A stretch of DNA of 64,000 nucleotides. It comes from Immundisolibacter sp049322795. Lineage in GTDB: Bacteria; Pseudomonadota; Gammaproteobacteria; Immundisolibacterales; Immundisolibacteraceae. Shown here piece by piece: positions 62,290 through 64,000 of the stretch. Below the pieces are notes generated by a model. That model was not told the origin of the DNA. It was given only the letters and a program-made list of their open reading frames with translations, and made no database searches. Numbering within the stretch: the stretch's first letter is position 1; each line of letters starts with the position of its first letter. The position numbers were made by a program, and so were the translations under genes. The stretch covers positions 186,001 through 250,000 of the forward strand of contig JBMOQH010000019.1 of NCBI GenBank assembly GCA_049322795.1. Direction: 5' to 3'.

Positions 62290-63654
62290 TCAGTCCACCA
62301 GCCGGGCGAACACCTCGCCCACCTCGCCCAGGTGCTCCAGCGCCAGCACTTCGAGCCCGGCAATGGGTTTGCGTGGCGCGTTCAGCTTGCCGACCACGGC
62401 GCGCCGGAAACCGAGCTTGGCCGCCTCGTGCAGGCGCTCCTGGCCGCCGCGGACCGGGCGCACCTCCCCGGCGAGACCGACTTCACCGAAGCTCAGCGCG
62501 TCCACCGGCAAGGGGCGGTCGCGCAGACTCGACAGCGCCGCCAGCAGCACCGGCAGATCCGTGGCGGTTTCCGTCACCTTGAGCCCGCCGACCAGGTTCA
62601 CGTACACGTCCTGGTCGAACAGCACCACGCCGGCGTGGCGGTGCAGCACCGCCAGCAGCATGGCCAGACGCGAGCCGTCCATGCCGAGCGCGAGCCGCCG
62701 CGGGTTGCCGAGCGGGCTCGATTCCACCAGCGCCTGCACCTCGAGCAGCAGCGGTCGGGTGCCCTCGAGCGTCGCCATGGTGATGCTGCCGGCCACCGGG
62801 CGCGCGTGGCGGGTGAGGAAGATCGCCGACGGGTTGCTGACTTCCTTGAGGCCGGCCTCGGTCATGGCGAACACGCCGAGCTCGTTGACCGAGCCGAAAC
62901 GGTTCTTGAACGCCCTGACCACGCGATAGGCACTCGAGCTGTCGCCCTCGAAATAGAGCACCGTGTCGACGATGTGCTCGAGCACGCGCGGCCCGGCCAG
63001 CGCGCCTTCCTTGGTCACGTGGCCGGCGATCAGCACGCTGGTGCCGCTGGTCTTGGCCAGCCGCGTCAGGCGCGCCGCGCACTCGCGCACCTGCGCCACC
63101 GAGCCGGCCGCCGAGGCGACGGTTTCCGCCACCAGGGTCTGGATCGAGTCCACCACCAGCACGGCACAGTCGGCGGCGGCGTCCAGAATCGCTTCGAGGC
63201 GCGCGTCGATCAGCAGCGGCAGGTCGGCGTCGCCGAGTTGCAGGCGCTGCGCGCGGGCGGCGATCTGCGCTGCCGATTCCTCGCCACTGGCGTACAGGAC
63301 GCGCGTCGTCTGCGCCAGCCGGGCCAGCGTCTGGAGCAGCAGGGTCGACTTGCCGATGCCGGGATCGCCGCCCAGCAGCACCACCGAGCCCGGCACGAGC
63401 CCCCCGCCGAGCACACGGTCGAGCTCGGCCGAGCCGGTCGCCAGACGCGCCGGCGCGCCGGCCGTGGCTTCGCGCAGATGGGTGACGGCGCGCTCGCCGG
63501 TCCAGCCGGCGCTGGCCGGCCGCGCGGCGCGCGGCGCGGCGGCGGTGTGCTCGGCGAGGCTGTTCCAGGCACCGCAGGTGGTGCACTGGCCGGCCCACTG
63601 GGCGAACAGCGCGCCGCACTCGGCGCAGCGGTACTGATTGCGGTCGCGGGCCAC
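62290..63654 (-). CDS. radA: DNA repair protein RadA
   Basis: 454 residues. An N-terminal C4 zinc finger (CAECGALF and CTTCGAW), Walker A GGDPGIGKST, the KNRFGS motif and a C-terminal Lon-like domain (VDALSFGEVGLAGEVRPV) give the full RadA/Sms architecture. It is a DnaB-like helicase that extends recombination branches. The start is GTG at 63654. It lies 31 bp after dnaB. Confidence 0.95.
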   Translation of the reverse strand: MARDRNQYRCAECGALFAQWAGQCTTCGAWNSLAEHTAAAPRAARPASAGWTGERAVTHLREATAGAPARLATGSAELDRVLGGGLVPGSVVLLGGDPGIGKSTLLLQTLARLAQTTRVLYASGEESAAQIAARAQRLQLGDADLPLLIDARLEAILDAAADCAVLVVDSIQTLVAETVASAAGSVAQVRECAARLTRLAKTSGTSVLIAGHVTKEGALAGPRVLEHIVDTVLYFEGDSSSAYRVVRAFKNRFGSVNELGVFAMTEAGLKEVSNPSAIFLTRHARPVAGSITMATLEGTRPLLLEVQALVESSPLGNPRRLALGMDGSRLAMLLAVLHRHAGVVLFDQDVYVNLVGGLKVTETATDLPVLLAALSSLRDRPLPVDALSFGEVGLAGEVRPVRGGQERLHEAAKLGFRRAVVGKLNAPRKPIAGLEVLALEHLGEVGEVFARLVD

Positions 63655-63685
63655 TGCGGGTGGTCAGCCGGCCGCTGGCGGGCGG

Positions 63686-64000
63686 TCAGTCGCCATAGCC
63701 GCGGTAGTCCTGCGCCAGGTCCTCGAAGCGCGTGTAGGCGCCCAGGAATGCCAGGAAAAGGTGCCCGATCGGGCCGTTGCGCTGCTTGGCGATGATGATC
63801 TCGGCCTTGCCCTTGTCCGGGCTGTCCTCGTTGTAGACCTCATCGCGGTAGATGAACAGGATCACGTCGGCGTCCTGCTCGATGGCGCCCGACTCGCGCA
63901 GGTCGGACATCACCGGGCGCTTGTTGGGGCGGGTCTCCAGCGAGCGGTTCAGCTGCGACAGGGCGATCACCGGCACCGACAGTTCCTTGGCCAGCGCCTT
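63686..64000 (-). CDS. dnaB: Replicative DNA helicase DnaB (5' part outside window)
   Basis: Only the last 104 residues are in the window; the frame is open to the right edge. SVPVIALSQLNRSLETRPNK, DLRESGAIEQDADVILFIYR and the ending IIIAKQRNGPIGHLFLAFLG are the conserved C-terminal RecA-like domain, with the sensor and arginine-finger region. It would load at the replication fork as a hexamer. Confidence 0.93.
   Translation of the reverse strand, partial: KALAKELSVPVIALSQLNRSLETRPNKRPVMSDLRESGAIEQDADVILFIYRDEVYNEDSPDKGKAEIIIAKQRNGPIGHLFLAFLGAYTRFEDLAQDYRGYGD

Overview
The window is GC-rich bacterial chromosome, most likely from a gammaproteobacterium. The best evidence is the block at 32-48 kb: tatD, pilZ, holB, tmk, mltG, fabF, acpP, fabG, fabD, fabH, plsX, rpmF, yceD, maf, sppA, rluC and rne, an order shared with Pseudomonas and enterobacteria. 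The high GC, many GTG/TTG starts, and a Rieske oxygenase beside a sulfite dehydrogenase suit an environmental, possibly aromatic- or organosulfur-degrading lineage. The genus cannot be fixed from this sequence.

Region 1 (1-18.9 kb) is an accessory defence and toxin region. A type 1 BREX phage-defence operon runs leftward from 13.1 kb: a 40-residue helix-turn-helix protein, a divergent BrxA-like protein, BrxB, BrxC, the methyltransferase PglX, an unrecognised 429-residue protein with a possible PD-(D/E)XK nuclease core, PglZ, and BrxL (cut by the window edge). Most junctions are coupled by 4-14 bp overlaps, and the extra gene is joined by 4-bp overlaps to pglX and pglZ. To its right lie PrlF-YhaV, a TacA-TacT-like DUF1778/GNAT pair, a class II Fic protein, an HTH-PIN pair and a lone HEPN protein. 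Several of these promoters carry visible operators. A degenerate direct repeat of about 170 bp flanks the TacAT-Fic-PIN segment (14.26-14.43 and 17.96-18.13 kb).

Region 2 (19-32 kb) holds metabolic and transport genes: a leftward sulfotransferase, alpha/beta hydrolase and MHS transporter; an ABC-2 exporter; a DUF465 protein; a Rieske oxygenase alpha subunit; and a SoeABC-type sulfite dehydrogenase. The soeA gene is separated from soeBC by an acyl-CoA-dehydrogenase-like flavin monooxygenase on the opposite strand.

Region 3 (32-48 kb) is core: DNA polymerase clamp-loader subunit, thymidylate kinase, cell-wall transglycosylase, fatty-acid synthesis, ribosomal protein L32, Maf, SppA, RluC and RNase E. 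pabC, normally between fabF and mltG, is absent. A small repeat of about 85 bp with internal hairpins occurs at 42.95 and 48.03 kb.

Region 4 (48-64 kb) carries yajQ, glgX, a YgjP-like metalloprotease, an RND efflux adaptor and pump behind a TetR-type operator, a LOG-family protein, a hypothetical membrane protein, a GNAT acetyltransferase, a NodT-type outer-membrane factor, an APC amino-acid permease, radA and the 3' end of dnaB.
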